This document shows, in pieces, positions 49,793 through 59,725 of a stretch of 64,000 nucleotides of DNA (the stretch's first letter is position 1; each line of letters begins with the position of its first letter). The notes below the pieces were generated by a model. It searched no databases and had not been told where the DNA came from. It saw only the letters and a program-made list of their open reading frames with translations. The translations under genes and the position numbers were made by a program. The stretch is from Christiangramia sp. GTDB taxonomy: Bacteria > Bacteroidota > Bacteroidia > Flavobacteriales > Flavobacteriaceae. The DNA is taken from positions 17,202 through 81,201 of the forward strand of contig NZ_JAPYPC010000017.1 of assembly GCF_029937855.1 (NCBI RefSeq). Direction: 5' to 3'.

Positions 49793-52700
49793 TTGAAATT
49801 CTTTAAAATCAAGTCTTTGACCAAAACCAAAAGAAATTTTTTTAAGATCTTAAAAATTTTGGGGAAAATATTCCTTGGAATCCTTATTTTTCTTCTACTA
49901 GTGGTATTATTTATTCGAAGTCCGTGGGGCCAAAATATCATCAAGGATAAATTTATAGCTTCTATAGAAAAGAAAACAGGAGCCAAAATAGAACTTGAAA
50001 AACTGTTCATTCAATTTAATGGGAATATTCAAATAGACCAGCTTTATATTGAAGATCCCCAGGGAGATACCATCGTTTATTCTCAAAGTATTTCTGCGAA
50101 TATTCCCATCTTGCCCATTATTCAAGGGAATGGTTTTAGTCTGGATGCTTTGGACGCCAATAACCTGAAAGCAAAAATTATTCGAAAGGATTCTATTAAC
50201 GGGTTCAATTATGAATTCTTAATGAAAGCCTTTGCAAGTGATTCCACACAAACCACTACGCCAGCAGATACTTCGGCCGCACCAATGGACATACATATTG
50301 GGGATATTAACCTGGAAAACTTCGATGTTGTTTATAAAGATGAGGTTTCGGGTATAGACTCTAAGGTTAAATTTGAGGCCCTGCAGCTCAAATTTACGGA
50401 AACAGATCTGGAAAATATGGTTTTCAAAGTTAATGATGCTATCCTAACCAATGCAGATATTGCTTACGATCAAACCCAACCTTTTCCCGAAAGTGATACC
50501 GAGCCGCCACCAATGCCGCTTATTGAAATAGAAAACCTGCAGTTTACAAATGTGCAGGGAAGCTATAATTCTGTCCCGGATTCCTTATTCACCAATTTCC
50601 AGATCTCAGATTTTAATATTGAAGAGGCAAATTTGAATCTGAAAAACAATACAATAAAAAGCAAATCTATCGGACTTTCCCATTCTGAAATAGCCCTGAG
50701 AATGAAACAGGAAACTCAGGAAGCTTCATCCATAGAACAAGCTCAGGAATCTTCTCCATTTGAATGGCCAGAGTGGAACGTAGATATTGCAAAGATAGAT
50801 CTTAATGAAAATGCTTTTGCTTACACGGTAAATAATGCAGAAGTAGAAAAAGGAGAGTTCAATCCGAATGCTATTCGCCTTGACAGTCTTTTTTTCCAGG
50901 CTCAGGACATATTTTATAAGAAAGGGAATGCTACTGCAGAAATTGATAAACTACAGTTTAATGAAGGCTCCGGAATAGCTCTAAACGAATTTAATATCGC
51001 TGCCAATGTAAGTAACGAACAGATGGAGTTTACCAATCTCCACCTTGCACTTAACAATAATCGCGCATCGGGTAATTTCAATGTTACCTATAGCAGTTTA
51101 AACGATTTTATAGAAAATCCGGGCAATGGAAACTTAAACTTAAATCTTGACCATGTTTATTTAAACCTTCAGGATATTTATAGTTTTCAGCCTGATCTTA
51201 AGAATAATGAATATGTAAAAGCACTGGCAACATCACCAATTCGTGGAAGTTTAAACGCTTCGGGAAAATTAGATAATTTGAATCTTCAGTCCCTTAACCT
51301 GAGGTGGAGCAATACCCAGATAAATGGAAGGGGCTTTATAACCAACCTTCAGGATTCTGATAACCTCAGATTTAATTTGCCAAATGTCAGAATGAGTTCA
51401 GGGAGAAGCGATCTAGTTAAATTTGTAAAGGAAGAAGATTTAGGGGTGAAATTACCTCAAAGTGTTTCGCTACAAGGAAGTTTTTCTGGCAGCACCAGTG
51501 AAATCCAGACAAATTCAAAGCTTATTACCTCAGAAGGAAGCCTGGATATTGATGGGGATTTTGAAATTGGTGATCAAATTGTTTTTGATGCTGAAATTCA
51601 GGGAGATAGTATTGCCCTGGGCAATTTATTACAGAATGAAGCTTTAGGGGAAATTCAGCTGAATATTTCAGCTTCAGGAAAAGGTAGTAATGTTAATGAT
51701 ATCAATGCGAATTTAGATACCAGAATTTCATCGTTCACTTATAATAATTACGAATTTAGGGATATCGAGATTACAGGAGAACTGGAAAACGGGCAGGGCC
51801 CGGTGAACCTCATTTACCAGGATGAAAATCTTGAAATGGAAGCACAAACCCGGATAAAATTAGATTCTGTATCACCGCGATTCGATTTTACTGTTTATAT
51901 GGATGGCGCAGATCTTGGAGCCATAGGAATTACCCAAAAAGAGATCAAAACTGGATTTACACTCGAAGGTTGGTATGAAGGGAATTCCAGTGCTTACGAA
52001 GTACAGGCTGAGATAATAGACGGGGTAGCAGTTTACAATAACAAAACATATTTACTGGGAAGTTTCAATGCCTCTGCGTTTATAAAGGATGATACGACTT
52101 CAGTGAAGATTGATAACAGAATGATCGATCTGGATATGCAGTCAAATGCCAGTCCTTTAGCTTTTTCTGCAGCTATCAACAGGCATTTTAAGAGGTATAT
52201 TACAGAAAATTATCAGGAAGATTCCATAACGAATCCTGTAAAACTTAATCTTAATGCCAGAATAAGTCAGGCGCCAATCCTCAACGAAGTATTTCTGGTA
52301 AACCTGGAAGAAATGGACACTATTAATATAGATGTAGATTTCAATGAAGAAGCCCGGGAAATGGATGCAATGGTATCTGTTCCTTATATAAACATTTTTA
52401 GCAGCCAGATAGATAGTTTGAAGATTGATATGCAATCAGATCCTCAGGATTTGCAGTTTAATTTTGGTTTTAATGAGCTAAATACGGGGCCCCTTGCGAT
52501 AAAGAAAACACTGCTGCAGGGTGAAGTATTAAATAGAAAATTAAATCTTGATTTTTCTTCCCTGCATGAAGATCAACAGCTGGTGCATGTAAAATCTGAA
52601 TTAAATTTCCAGGGTGATACTCTTAAATTTCATGTAGATTCCGAGGATTTGATCCTAAATAAAAACCCCTGGAATATTGCTGAGGGAAATCAGATAAGTT

Positions 52701-54826
52701 TTGCCGAAGCCTATTTGGATTTTGAAAATTTCAGGCTGTTTAGAAATAACCAGGAAATGCTATTAAGCAATAACAAACCTGGTGTGGAAAAAGAACATCT
52801 AAGCCTCGATTTTAAAAATTTTAAACTGGCTGCCTTATTAAATTATTTAAATCCAGAAGAACAGTTAGCTACTGGTCAACTTAACGGGAATATCGTGTAT
52901 GAAGAGCCATTCGGGGAGACCGGTATTTTGGCTGATATGTCTATAAACCAGTTTGAAGTATTGAATGTTGATCTTAATACGCTGACTTTGAAAGGTTCCT
53001 CTAACGGATTTAGTAATTATGATTTTGAAATGGCGCTGAAAGGAGGCGAAGTAGACCTGGATCTAACCGGAACCTACACGGCCGCAGAACCCTCAGCAAA
53101 ACTGGATATGAACCTGGACATCAATGAAGTTATGATGTCTGCTCTGGAAGGCTTCTCCCAGGGAGAAATAACGAACGGAAGTGGTAGCTTTTCCGGTAAT
53201 TTCAGTTTGAATGGGACTCTGCTAGAGCCACAATATGAAGGAAATCTTAATTTTAACGATGCTAAATTCAACGTGGCCATGTTGAATGCAGATTTTACTC
53301 TTCCCAACGAGAAGTTGAATTTAGACAACGAGGCTGTCTATTTTGATAATTTTAATATCAATGATGCCAATAATAATTCTGTTGTTGTTAACGGAAAAAT
53401 TACTACAGAGAATTTTTTAAATCCAGGCTTTGATCTGGATGTTCAGGCAGAAGATTTCAGACTTTTAAATTCCACCGAGGAAGATAATGACCTGTTTTAC
53501 GGAAGTGCTGTCGTAGATGTGGATGCGCAAATTTCTGGTGATCTCAACCTTCCTAAGGTAAACATGAATATGGATGTTAAAGAAAGCACCAATTTTACTT
53601 ATGTAGTTCCGGAAACAGAGTTACAGGTGAAAGAAAGGGATGGAGTAGTTATTTTTGTAAATAAAGAAAACCCAGACGATATCCTGTCCCAAACTGAAGA
53701 AGAATCTTATGTGGTATCGGGTTATGATATTTTTACCAGGCTCTCGGTTAATGAAGGTGCCACTTTTAATATTATTATTAATGAGGAAACCGGAGACAAA
53801 TTTCAGGTTCAGGGTGAAGGAGACCTTTTGCTGAATATGTATCCAAATGGCCGTATAGCCTTAACAGGAATCTATGAAATTAATGATGGCTTTTATGAAA
53901 TGAGCCTTTACAACCTGGTGAAAAGAAGGTTCGATATTGCTGACGGCTCCCGCGTTTCCTGGGCTGGCGATCCATTTGATGCTCAGCTTGATGTGCGGGC
54001 TATTTACAGAGTTGAAACTTCAGCTTCGGCTCTAATGGCTTCTCAAACTTCCGGATTGGACAGCGGTAATCAGAATAGATATCGCCAGGAACTGCCTTTC
54101 CTGGTATATCTTAATATAGACGGTGACCTCACAGAGCCTAAAATTACTTTTGGCTTGGATATGCCTGAAGAACAACAGGGGATAGCAGGTGGTGAAATTT
54201 TCGGCCGGGTACAGCAACTTAATAACCAGGAACAGGAACTAAATAAACAGGTTTTTTCTTTATTAGTCTTAAACCGATTCTTTCCTGAATCTGGCAGTGA
54301 TGGAAGTAGTGGTGGAACCCTTGCAGTAGCTAGAGATAACCTGAATTCAGCTTTATCTGATCAATTAAATATGCTTTCTGGTAAAATCCTGGGAGAAAGC
54401 GGCGTGCAACTTAATTTTAATGTAGACAGCTTTACAGATTATCAGGGGGAAAACCCGGAGGAGAGGACACAACTTGGTATAAATGCCCAGAAAGCATTCC
54501 TGGAAGATCGATTGATAGTTGAAGTTGGTAGTGATGTAGATATTCAGGGAGGAAATCAGCAGGGTCAGGCTTCGAGCCCATTAATTGGCAATGTAAGTAT
54601 ATCTTATTTACTCGATGAAAATGGTGTTTGGCGTTTAAAGGGCTTCAGTAGAAGTCAGTATGAGAATGTCATAGACGGGCAACTGGTGGTAAGTGGAATT
54701 GCCCTAATATTTACCAAGGAATTTAATAAATTCAAGAATATGTTTGAGAAGGCCGTGATGGAGAATGTTAAAAATGAGGAGGATAAGAAACCTGAAAAAG
54801 AAGAAACCACTACAGATGAAAATTAG
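49793..54826 (+). CDS. tamB: TamB-like inner-membrane transport/assembly protein
   Basis: A 1677-residue protein. It has an N-terminal signal anchor (about residues 22-42), then a very long stretch of beta-strand-rich AsmA/TamB-type repeats (for example VYLNLQDIYSFQPDLKN) forming a groove-like bridge, and the DUF490 C-terminal domain with GIYEINDGFYEMSLYNLVKRRFDIADGS and RRFDIADGSRVSWAGDPFDAQLDV. TamB spans the periplasm and works with an outer-membrane Omp85 partner, here TamL, in outer-membrane protein or lipid transfer. TTG start at 49793. The stop overlaps tamL by 11 bases. Confidence 0.9.
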   Translation: MKFFKIKSLTKTKRNFFKILKILGKIFLGILIFLLLVVLFIRSPWGQNIIKDKFIASIEKKTGAKIELEKLFIQFNGNIQIDQLYIEDPQGDTIVYSQSISANIPILPIIQGNGFSLDALDANNLKAKIIRKDSINGFNYEFLMKAFASDSTQTTTPADTSAAPMDIHIGDINLENFDVVYKDEVSGIDSKVKFEALQLKFTETDLENMVFKVNDAILTNADIAYDQTQPFPESDTEPPPMPLIEIENLQFTNVQGSYNSVPDSLFTNFQISDFNIEEANLNLKNNTIKSKSIGLSHSEIALRMKQETQEASSIEQAQESSPFEWPEWNVDIAKIDLNENAFAYTVNNAEVEKGEFNPNAIRLDSLFFQAQDIFYKKGNATAEIDKLQFNEGSGIALNEFNIAANVSNEQMEFTNLHLALNNNRASGNFNVTYSSLNDFIENPGNGNLNLNLDHVYLNLQDIYSFQPDLKNNEYVKALATSPIRGSLNASGKLDNLNLQSLNLRWSNTQINGRGFITNLQDSDNLRFNLPNVRMSSGRSDLVKFVKEEDLGVKLPQSVSLQGSFSGSTSEIQTNSKLITSEGSLDIDGDFEIGDQIVFDAEIQGDSIALGNLLQNEALGEIQLNISASGKGSNVNDINANLDTRISSFTYNNYEFRDIEITGELENGQGPVNLIYQDENLEMEAQTRIKLDSVSPRFDFTVYMDGADLGAIGITQKEIKTGFTLEGWYEGNSSAYEVQAEIIDGVAVYNNKTYLLGSFNASAFIKDDTTSVKIDNRMIDLDMQSNASPLAFSAAINRHFKRYITENYQEDSITNPVKLNLNARISQAPILNEVFLVNLEEMDTINIDVDFNEEAREMDAMVSVPYINIFSSQIDSLKIDMQSDPQDLQFNFGFNELNTGPLAIKKTLLQGEVLNRKLNLDFSSLHEDQQLVHVKSELNFQGDTLKFHVDSEDLILNKNPWNIAEGNQISFAEAYLDFENFRLFRNNQEMLLSNNKPGVEKEHLSLDFKNFKLAALLNYLNPEEQLATGQLNGNIVYEEPFGETGILADMSINQFEVLNVDLNTLTLKGSSNGFSNYDFEMALKGGEVDLDLTGTYTAAEPSAKLDMNLDINEVMMSALEGFSQGEITNGSGSFSGNFSLNGTLLEPQYEGNLNFNDAKFNVAMLNADFTLPNEKLNLDNEAVYFDNFNINDANNNSVVVNGKITTENFLNPGFDLDVQAEDFRLLNSTEEDNDLFYGSAVVDVDAQISGDLNLPKVNMNMDVKESTNFTYVVPETELQVKERDGVVIFVNKENPDDILSQTEEESYVVSGYDIFTRLSVNEGATFNIIINEETGDKFQVQGEGDLLLNMYPNGRIALTGIYEINDGFYEMSLYNLVKRRFDIADGSRVSWAGDPFDAQLDVRAIYRVETSASALMASQTSGLDSGNQNRYRQELPFLVYLNIDGDLTEPKITFGLDMPEEQQGIAGGEIFGRVQQLNNQEQELNKQVFSLLVLNRFFPESGSDGSSGGTLAVARDNLNSALSDQLNMLSGKILGESGVQLNFNVDSFTDYQGENPEERTQLGINAQKAFLEDRLIVEVGSDVDIQGGNQQGQASSPLIGNVSISYLLDENGVWRLKGFSRSQYENVIDGQLVVSGIALIFTKEFNKFKNMFEKAVMENVKNEEDKKPEKEETTTDEN

Positions 54827-57170
54827 GTATTCAGCCATATTATTTATAATTGTTGGTCTTTTCCAGGCCTGTAGTGTGGAAAAATTCATCCCGGAAGACG
54901 AATTTCTGTATACCGGCGCCGATATAACTATAGAATCAGATACTACAATTGCTGATAAAACACAGCTAAAGACAGAATTGACTAACGTATTAAGACCAAA
55001 ACCAAATAGTAAAATTCTGGGGATGCGTCCTGGGTTATATTTTCATTATAAATCCCAAAGAGAAAAACCTGGATTCATTAATAAGTTCCTAAATAAGAAA
55101 TTAGGAGAAGAACCGGTATATCTTTCAGATGTTGATTTAATAAATACAGAAGATTTACTTTTAAACCGACTGGAGAACAGGGGTTTTTTCTATAGTAGGA
55201 TTAGTTCAGATTCACAAGAAAACGAGGAGTCAAAAACAGCTTCTGTTTCTTACGAGCTTACAGTACCAAATCCTTACATCATGGAGACTTATCAGTTAGA
55301 TACAGATAGCTTACTTGTGTACAGGGATATCAAAAAGAATCTTGATAATACTCTATTGGAACCGAATATGCGTTTTGATTTACCCAAATTGAAGCTAGAA
55401 CGGGAACGCATAGACCTCGATCTCAAAAAGAAAGGCTATTATAACTTTAATCCCGGCTTTCTTATTTTTGAAGCTGATACAAACCAATACGATCAAAAGA
55501 AATTTGATCTTTTCTTAAGGCTAAAAAAAGATGTCCCTTCAAAATCGGTTATTCCTTATCAAATTTCAAACGTAAACGTGTATGCAAATTATAACGTAGA
55601 TGAAGATTCCTTAACAAGGAACTACAAAAGATATGAGGATAAAAATTATTTTCAGGATGAGCTCATTTTTAAACCGAAGTACCTCGATCCCTATATTTTA
55701 ATTGAAACTGGGGATACTTATGATCCTGTAAAATCAAGAAATACCAGTAGACGTTTAGGCTCTATTGGCTCTTATAAGTTTGTGAATATCAGATACGACG
55801 AGGTAGACACACTGGCTACAGACAGTATAGGATTATTGGAAGCAAATATATTTTTATCTCCTCTTAAAAAAAGAGCAATAAGGGCAGAATTACAGGCTGT
55901 CACGAAATCCAATAGTTTTGCAGGGCCACATTTAGCACTTTCATTCCTGAATAGAAATTTATTTAAAGGAGGAGAGAGTCTTAAAATATCAGCCAATTTA
56001 GGTTATGAATTTCAAATGGGGTCCGGAGGAAACCTTCCTGGCAGTAACTCATTACAACTAGGTCTTACCAATGATCTAATTATTCCAAGATTATTATTTC
56101 CAGTGAAATTCAGTAAAAACTTCTTTAAATACGATATACCAAAAACCAAGATTAGCCTTGGGGGCGATTACCTAAGGAGAAGTCAATTATTTACACTGGC
56201 ATCATTATCTACAACTTTTGGTTATTTATGGAATGCCAATAGATATGTTTCGCATGAGTTCAATCCTATAAGCCTTAATTATGTAAGCCTCACCGATGTT
56301 ACGCCGGAATTTCAAGATATTCTTGATAAGAATCCGTTCTTAGAAAGCAGTTTTGATCAGGAATTTATATCCGGTCTTACGTATTCTTTTATTTATAATG
56401 GCCTTATAGATGGGAATAAAACCAATGCATTTTTCCTGAATACCAACGTAGATATTGCCGGTAATTCCATGAGTTTAATAGGCAAAGAAGCTGATGATTC
56501 AGATAAGAAAGAAGTTTTTGGTTTGGAATACGCACAATACGCCAAGCTGGATATAGATCTAAGATATCATCTAAGATTGGGGAATCAACATGTGGTTGCT
56601 ACACGATTGTTTGCTGGTTATGGTCACCCATATGGCAATTCAGATGTAATGCCTTTCAGTAAGCAATATTTTTCCGGAGGACCTTATAGTGTAAGGGCCT
56701 TTAGAACCCGATCTTTGGGCCCGGGAACTTTTAACCCGGCAGAACCAGATCAAATTCCAGATGAAGAGAGTAACCAGGAAAATCCAGATGATCCAAATGA
56801 TGAAATCGAAAATGTGGGTTTTCGGGATCAAACGGGAAATATTCGTTTTGAGGCCAATGCTGAATATAGATTTCCTATCGTTACCTATCTAAATGGGGCA
56901 TTTTTTATTGATGCCGGGAATGTCTGGACATCAGATGCCCAGCCGGAAACTACAAACTTAACAGGAGATGGTTCTGGTAAATTTGAATCAGACTTTCTAA
57001 ACGAACTGGGAATTGGTGCCGGTGCCGGTTTAAGAATAGATATACAGAGTTTTGTAATACGCTTTGATCTGGCTTTCCCAATGCACGACCCACGAAAGCC
57101 AATAGGTGAACGATGGGTAAACGACTTTGGCAGTCCCGTATTTAATTTTGCTATCGGCTACCCTTTTTAA
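54816..57170 (+). CDS. TamL, lipoprotein-type Omp85/TamA family protein
   Basis: A 784-residue outer-membrane protein. The start is the ATG at 54816, because MKIRYSAILFIIVGLFQAC gives a lipoprotein signal with the lipobox FQAC at Cys19; the longer frame to 54765 lies inside tamB. POTRA-like domains fill about residues 35-370, followed by the bacterial surface-antigen barrel (about 390-784) with RAELQAVTKSNSFAGPHLALSF, GGPYSVRAFRTRSLGPG and the C-terminal NFAIGYPF. TamL is the Bacteroidota counterpart of TamA. It overlaps tamB by 11 bases and shares its stop tetramer with upp. Confidence 0.9.
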   Translation: MKIRYSAILFIIVGLFQACSVEKFIPEDEFLYTGADITIESDTTIADKTQLKTELTNVLRPKPNSKILGMRPGLYFHYKSQREKPGFINKFLNKKLGEEPVYLSDVDLINTEDLLLNRLENRGFFYSRISSDSQENEESKTASVSYELTVPNPYIMETYQLDTDSLLVYRDIKKNLDNTLLEPNMRFDLPKLKLERERIDLDLKKKGYYNFNPGFLIFEADTNQYDQKKFDLFLRLKKDVPSKSVIPYQISNVNVYANYNVDEDSLTRNYKRYEDKNYFQDELIFKPKYLDPYILIETGDTYDPVKSRNTSRRLGSIGSYKFVNIRYDEVDTLATDSIGLLEANIFLSPLKKRAIRAELQAVTKSNSFAGPHLALSFLNRNLFKGGESLKISANLGYEFQMGSGGNLPGSNSLQLGLTNDLIIPRLLFPVKFSKNFFKYDIPKTKISLGGDYLRRSQLFTLASLSTTFGYLWNANRYVSHEFNPISLNYVSLTDVTPEFQDILDKNPFLESSFDQEFISGLTYSFIYNGLIDGNKTNAFFLNTNVDIAGNSMSLIGKEADDSDKKEVFGLEYAQYAKLDIDLRYHLRLGNQHVVATRLFAGYGHPYGNSDVMPFSKQYFSGGPYSVRAFRTRSLGPGTFNPAEPDQIPDEESNQENPDDPNDEIENVGFRDQTGNIRFEANAEYRFPIVTYLNGAFFIDAGNVWTSDAQPETTNLTGDGSGKFESDFLNELGIGAGAGLRIDIQSFVIRFDLAFPMHDPRKPIGERWVNDFGSPVFNFAIGYPF

Positions 57171-57826
57171 TGTTGAAGTTTATTTCCGTAGCAAAGATCT
57201 CCAGCATCACCTAAACCGGGAACTATATATCCGTTTTCATCCAAATCATCGTCGATGCTGGCAATCCATAATTTCGAATTCTTCGGAAATTGAGACTGTA
57301 AATAATTTACACCTTCTTTAGAGCCTATTACCGAAACCAGGTGGATTTTTTCCGGTTGCCCCATAGGCTCTAATGCTTTCAATACATTGCTGAAAGATCT
57401 TCCTGTAGCTAACATAGGGTCGGCTAAAATTAATGTCTTACCAGTTAAAGACGGTGAAGCAAGGTATTCTACCAGGATCTCAAATTTCTCATCATTATTA
57501 GGATGATGTCTGTATGCTGAAATAAAAGAGTTTTCGGCATCATCAAAATAATTTAAAATACCCTGGTGGAGCTGTAAACCAGCCCTAAGAATAGAACATA
57601 TCACCAATTCATTTTTAGGATTAGGAACCATGGAAATACCGAGGGGCGTTTCAATTTCTTTAGTTTCATATTCCAGTTCCTTACTTAATTCATAAGCCAT
57701 GATCTCACCAAGCCTTTCAATATTTCTTCTGAACCGCATCCTGTCAGGTTGAATAGCAGTATCTCTTAACTGAGCTATAAATTTGTTAGCTACAGAATTA
57801 GTTTTAAGAATTTCCTCCACTTCCAT
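57167..57826 (-). CDS. upp: uracil phosphoribosyltransferase
   Basis: A 219-residue PRTase that makes UMP from uracil and PRPP in pyrimidine salvage. The PRPP loop is LILADPMLATGRSFSNVLKAL; upstream are CSILRAGLQLHQGIL and the uracil-binding C-terminus GYIVPGLGDAGDLCYG. Length and motifs match upp. It converges on tamL with a palindromic TTAA stop overlap (57167-57170). Confidence 0.93.
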   Translation of the reverse strand: MEVEEILKTNSVANKFIAQLRDTAIQPDRMRFRRNIERLGEIMAYELSKELEYETKEIETPLGISMVPNPKNELVICSILRAGLQLHQGILNYFDDAENSFISAYRHHPNNDEKFEILVEYLASPSLTGKTLILADPMLATGRSFSNVLKALEPMGQPEKIHLVSVIGSKEGVNYLQSQFPKNSKLWIASIDDDLDENGYIVPGLGDAGDLCYGNKLQH

Positions 57827-57983
57827 GGTTAAGCTGAATAAGATTTTCTTATCAAACTTAAGATTTTTAATTGCAATTCAGAAGCTCGAAAAATTCTTTT
57901 ACCATTGATGCACAAATCATTCTCCTGAATATTTTAAAAATAAAGCTGTAAATTTATATACTAAGTTTCTAACAATTAGAATT

Positions 57984-58364
57984 ATGCTAAAACATTCAAA
58001 AGCATTTACTACCTATTCAACCGGTAATATGGATACCGCCAAAGATTTTTATGAAGAAATTCTTGGTTTAAATACGCATAAGAACAACATGGGTCTATTA
58101 GAATTACAGCTAAACAATTGTTCGGTATTAATATATCCCAAAAAAGACCATCAACCGGCGGCTTATACTGTACTTAATTTTTATGTTGCTAATATTCAGG
58201 AAATGGTTGAATTACTAAATAAAAAAGGGGTGGAATTTGAAAAATTTGAAGGTAGTCTTAAAACTGACTCACAAGGAATACATAGGGGAGAGGTAGGGCC
58301 GGCTATGGCCTGGTTTAAAGATCCTTCAGGTAATATATTATCGCTAATTCAGAATGAAGAATAG
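57984..58364 (+). CDS. VOC (glyoxalase/bleomycin-resistance) family protein
   Basis: A 126-residue single-domain VOC protein. TTYSTGNMDTAKDFYEEILGLN opens the beta-alpha-beta-beta-beta module, and GPAMAWFKDPSGNILSLIQNE is the C-terminal metal-side motif. Members include dioxygenases, isomerases and antibiotic-binding proteins. The usual metal His/Glu set is only partly clear, so I cannot name a reaction. It is 6 bases upstream of an NTF2-like gene, so the two are cotranscribed. Confidence 0.85.
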   Translation: MLKHSKAFTTYSTGNMDTAKDFYEEILGLNTHKNNMGLLELQLNNCSVLIYPKKDHQPAAYTVLNFYVANIQEMVELLNKKGVEFEKFEGSLKTDSQGIHRGEVGPAMAWFKDPSGNILSLIQNEE

Positions 58365-58370
58365 TAAATT

Positions 58371-58733
58371 ATGAAAGAGAGGGAGAAACTATTAAGAAAA
58401 TTGAATAATGCTTTTGCAGAATGTGATGTAAACTTTCTTGCCAAAAGTGTTATAGATGAAATTCAATGGGAAATTGTAGGAGAAAAAACTATTTCAGGTC
58501 GGCAGGAATTTGAAAAAGCCCTGGAACGAATGAAAGTAGGGGGTGCTATGGACATTAAGGTTCGAAATTTACTTATACATGAGGAACAAGCAGTGGTTGA
58601 AGGAATAGTTGAGTTTAATGTAGAACCCGGTAAAAAAAGAAAATATGCATTTTGTGACATATACTTGTTTTCAGAATCAGGTAATAAGGTAAAAGAACTT
58701 AGAACCTACGTTACCCAGATAAAGAAAGCATGA
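58371..58733 (+). CDS. NTF2-like (SnoaL-type) protein
   Basis: A 120-residue protein with a cone-shaped NTF2/SnoaL-like pattern: KLNNAFAECDVNFLAKSVIDEIQWEIVGEKTISGRQEFEKAL, then a strand-rich end (VVEGIVEFNVEPGKKRKYAFCDIYLF, in pieces). Such folds bind small hydrophobic molecules or act as isomerases. It follows the VOC gene by 6 bases. No signal peptide. Function unknown. Confidence 0.75.
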   Translation: MKEREKLLRKLNNAFAECDVNFLAKSVIDEIQWEIVGEKTISGRQEFEKALERMKVGGAMDIKVRNLLIHEEQAVVEGIVEFNVEPGKKRKYAFCDIYLFSESGNKVKELRTYVTQIKKA

Positions 58734-58734
58734 T

Positions 58735-58905
58735 AAATTTTTGTTTGTCCGTAAAGTTTCCTAAATCAAAAAAATGACGTCATTCTGAACTTGTTTCAGA
58801 ATCTCATTTTGATGTAAATCAATCCTATATTGAGATCCTGAAATGAATTCAGGGTGACTAAAGAATCTTATAGGACAGAAAACGGACAGACAATAAATTT
58901 TCATT
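58735..58905. repeat. nested inverted-repeat element (REP/MITE-like)
   Basis: Inner hairpin: GTCATTCTGAACTTGTTTCAG at 58779-58799 and CCTGAAATGAATTCAGGGTGAC ending at 58858 are inverted repeats. Outer arms: TTTTTGTTTGTCCGT (about 58738-58752) and ACGGACAGACAATAAAT (about 58884-58900) pair approximately, so the whole ~170 bases form two nested stems. The inner words TTCTGAAC...TTCAGAATCTC / GAGATCCTGAA...GGGTGAC are common in intergenic repeats of Bacteroidota. Confidence 0.6.
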
Positions 58906-58955
58906 CTAAAATAGAAGGTTTGAAAATTCATCAAATCTTATTTAAAATTTGGCTG

Positions 58956-58963
58956 TATTTTTG
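58956..58963 (+). promoter_or_regulatory. -7 promoter element of the 58998 gene
   Basis: TATTTTTG matches TAnnTTTG. It lies 35 bases upstream of the ATG; no clear -33 TTG is seen at the 19-base distance. Confidence 0.35.
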
Positions 58964-58997
58964 ATAAATACTAAGTGATAATTTAAGATGAAACCTA

Positions 58998-59615
58998 ATG
59001 CGTTCGAAATTCCTTTTTATAATTCTTTTCTGCACAAGCCTTTCAGCTTTTGCACAAATTGAAATCCCTCGTACCACTACCGGACCGATAATTAAAGCTG
59101 AAGAATCAAAATCAACCGGATTTCCTATTTTAAAAAGGGAAGAAACCGAAACCGAAAGCAGATTTTTAAAAGATAAACCAAAAGCGATCGATCTAAGGGA
59201 AAATCCTAAAGGTTTAATGACAGAAGCCGATGCTGTTAAAAAGCGATGGGCAGAAGATAATGAAGTTAAAGAAGAATATAGAATGGATCAAAGCCTGGGG
59301 AATGTAGTGACCCAGGGAAGATTTGTAGAAATTTATTGCAGGGACCACCAATATATAGATGGGGATAAAGTTCAGATATTTGTAAATGGTGAATTAGTTG
59401 CAGAGAGTGTTAGGTTAACTGCTGGTTTTACACCGATCCTGGCAACCTTGCAGGATGGTTTTAATAGTATTGAATTTGTTGCTTTGAACCAGGGAAGTTC
59501 GGGACCCAATACTGCAGAATTACGTGTGCTTAGTGAGAAAGGTGAACAACTTGCCGTAAAGGAATGGAATCTTTTAACAGGAGCTAAAGCAGAATTAATA
59601 GTTGTAAAAAATTAG
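58998..59615 (+). CDS. exported hypothetical protein (205 aa)
   Basis: A 205-residue protein that I do not recognise. The signal peptide (MRSKFLFIILFCTSLSAFAQ) ends in the Bacteroidota-style FAQ. The mature part begins with a Pro/Thr-rich spacer (PRTTTGPIIKAEESKSTGFPI), a charged helix, then a beta-rich domain (GRFVEIYCRDHQYIDGDKVQIFVNGELV in pieces), like Ig-type periplasmic domains. The GDKVQIFVNG pattern is typical of such folds. It is upstream of the universal stress protein gene by 110 bases. Confidence 0.7.
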   Translation: MRSKFLFIILFCTSLSAFAQIEIPRTTTGPIIKAEESKSTGFPILKREETETESRFLKDKPKAIDLRENPKGLMTEADAVKKRWAEDNEVKEEYRMDQSLGNVVTQGRFVEIYCRDHQYIDGDKVQIFVNGELVAESVRLTAGFTPILATLQDGFNSIEFVALNQGSSGPNTAELRVLSEKGEQLAVKEWNLLTGAKAELIVVKN

Positions 59616-59725
59616 AGATTATAGGTTTTAGAAAGATAGCCGGTATTTTTATCGACTTTTTTATTCCTGGGCTCTCAGAACGATTTTGTATAACTTAGAG
59701 GAGCTAAACGATAATTTTATAAAGT

